Assembly (NCBI GenBank): GCA_030042855.1
Contig: JASHYU010000002.1
Coordinates: 1 to 10,128 of the forward strand
Direction: 5' to 3'
Origin: Thermoplasmata archaeon
Lineage (GTDB): Archaea > Thermoplasmatota > Thermoplasmata > UBA184
DNA: 10,128 bases
Below the pieces are notes generated by a model. That model was not told where the DNA came from. It made no database searches and saw only the letters and a program-made list of their open reading frames with translations. Each line of letters begins with the position of its first letter. The stretch's first letter is position 1. This document shows, in pieces, positions 9,385-10,128 of the stretch. The position numbers and the translations under genes were made by a program.

Positions 9385-10128
9385 TCAGGCGAACATCGTG
9401 ACGGACTCCTTGCGGAGTTCCTCTTCGCCGACGACCTTCTCGATCGCGCGGTCGAAGTCGGCGGTGGTCACGCTGTCCCGCTCTTCCCGGATCGCCCACA
9501 TGCCGGCCTCCGTGCAGACCGCCCGGATGTCGGCCCCGGTCGCGCCCTCGCACCGTCCCGCGAGCTGCTCGAAGTCGACCGGCTCGTGGATCGCCATCCC
9601 GCGGGTGTGGATCCGGAAGATCTCGGCCCGGCCCTGGTAGGTCGGCACCGGGATCTCGATGATCCGGTCGAATCGGCCGGGCCGTAGGAGCGCGTCATCG
9701 AGGATGTCGGGGCGATTCGTCGCGGCGATGATCTTGACGTTCGAGAGGGGCTCGAACCCGTCCATCTCGGCGAGCAGCTGCATGAGCGTCCGCTGGACCT
9801 CCCGGTCGCCGCTCGTCGCGACCTCGAGCCGCTTCGCGCCGATCGAGTCGACCTCGTCGATGAAGATGATCGTCGGGGCCTTCTCCCGCGCGAGCTGGAA
9901 CAATTCGCGGACGAGGCGCGCGCCCTCGCCGATGTACTTCTGGACGAGCTCGCTCCCGACGAGCCGAACGAACGTCGCGTTCGTGTGATGCGCGACCGCC
10001 TTCGCGATCAGCGTCTTACCCGTCCCGGGCGAGCCGATCAGGAGGACGCCCTTCGGCGGGTCGACGCCCACTTTCTTGTAGAGCTCGGAGCGCAGGAGCG
10101 GGTACTCGACCGCCTCCCGGATCTCGCG
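9385..10128 (-). CDS. pan: Proteasome-activating nucleotidase, C-terminal part (cut by window edge)
   Basis: PAN forms a hexameric AAA+ ring that unfolds proteins and feeds them to the archaeal 20S proteasome. The 247 residues present are the whole AAA module; the N-terminal coiled coil and OB domain lie beyond the window. Visible in order are Walker A GSPGTGKT, pore-loop region [14 protein letters not shown], Walker [16 protein letters not shown], sensor 1 [10 protein letters not shown], the arginine-finger segment LLRPGRFDR, and the helical lid with [16 protein letters not shown]. These match PAN and the 26S Rpt subunits closely, and FtsH is excluded by the lack of any protease domain. The C-terminus reads VTMFA. 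Its last three residues fit the HbYX proteasome-docking rule with Phe in place of Tyr. The open frame runs off the right edge, so the start is outside. A methyltransferase follows 24 bp downstream. Confidence 0.95.
   Translation of the reverse strand, partial: REIREAVEYPLLRSELYKKVGVDPPKGVLLIGSPGTGKTLIAKAVAHHTNATFVRLVGSELVQKYIGEGARLVRELFQLAREKAPTIIFIDEVDSIGAKRLEVATSGDREVQRTLMQLLAEMDGFEPLSNVKIIAATNRPDILDDALLRPGRFDRIIEIPVPTYQGRAEIFRIHTRGMAIHEPVDFEQLAGRCEGATGADIRAVCTEAGMWAIREERDSVTTADFDRAIEKVVGEEELRKESVTMFA

Noticed and set aside
9375..9386. 12-bp perfect palindrome GAGCGCGCGCTC at the pan stop codon
   Set aside because: It leaves no loop for a hairpin, has no T-run for a terminator, and alternating GC of this length is expected by chance in such GC-rich DNA.

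Overview
The window is high-GC DNA, with codon third positions almost all G or C. It looks like a chromosomal segment of an archaeon, most plausibly a Thermoplasmatota-type euryarchaeote. The reasons are a proteasome-activating nucleotidase (PAN), a bacterio-opsin-activator-type HTH regulator, the NAD-linked PyrD/PyrK form of dihydroorotate dehydrogenase, an archaeal-type EF-1A/SelB-like paralogue, and AT-rich box A elements about 25 nt upstream of start codons. The lineage is inferred from gene content, not from any search.

Layout. Positions 1-2349 are on the minus strand: the N-terminal part of pyrG (CTP synthase, cut by the window edge), pyrK (electron-transfer subunit of dihydroorotate dehydrogenase) and an HTH_10-type regulator. 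Diverging from the regulator on the plus strand is a 14-helix MFS exporter (2449-3948). Converging on it is pyrD (3973-4893, minus). Diverging from pyrD is a two-gene plus-strand operon: clpB (4951-7560), overlapping by ATGA a gene for an EF-1A/SelB-like protein with a degenerate GTPase domain (7557-8495). A minus-strand pair, the end of pan (9385-10128) followed by a class I SAM methyltransferase (8386-9360), converges on that operon and overlaps it by 110 bp tail to tail.

Function. Three pyrimidine genes (pyrG, pyrK, pyrD) lie within 5 kb, but a regulator/exporter pair separates pyrK from pyrD. PyrD and PyrK together would oxidise dihydroorotate to orotate with NAD+, and PyrG would make CTP at the end of the pathway. 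The right half concerns protein quality control: a bacterial-type ClpB disaggregase, a translation-factor-like partner of unknown role, and the ATPase ring that feeds the 20S proteasome. No RNA genes, insertion sequences, CRISPR arrays or notable repeats were seen, and no gene-free stretch exceeds about 100 bases. The most interesting item is the pseudo-GTPase translationally coupled to ClpB.
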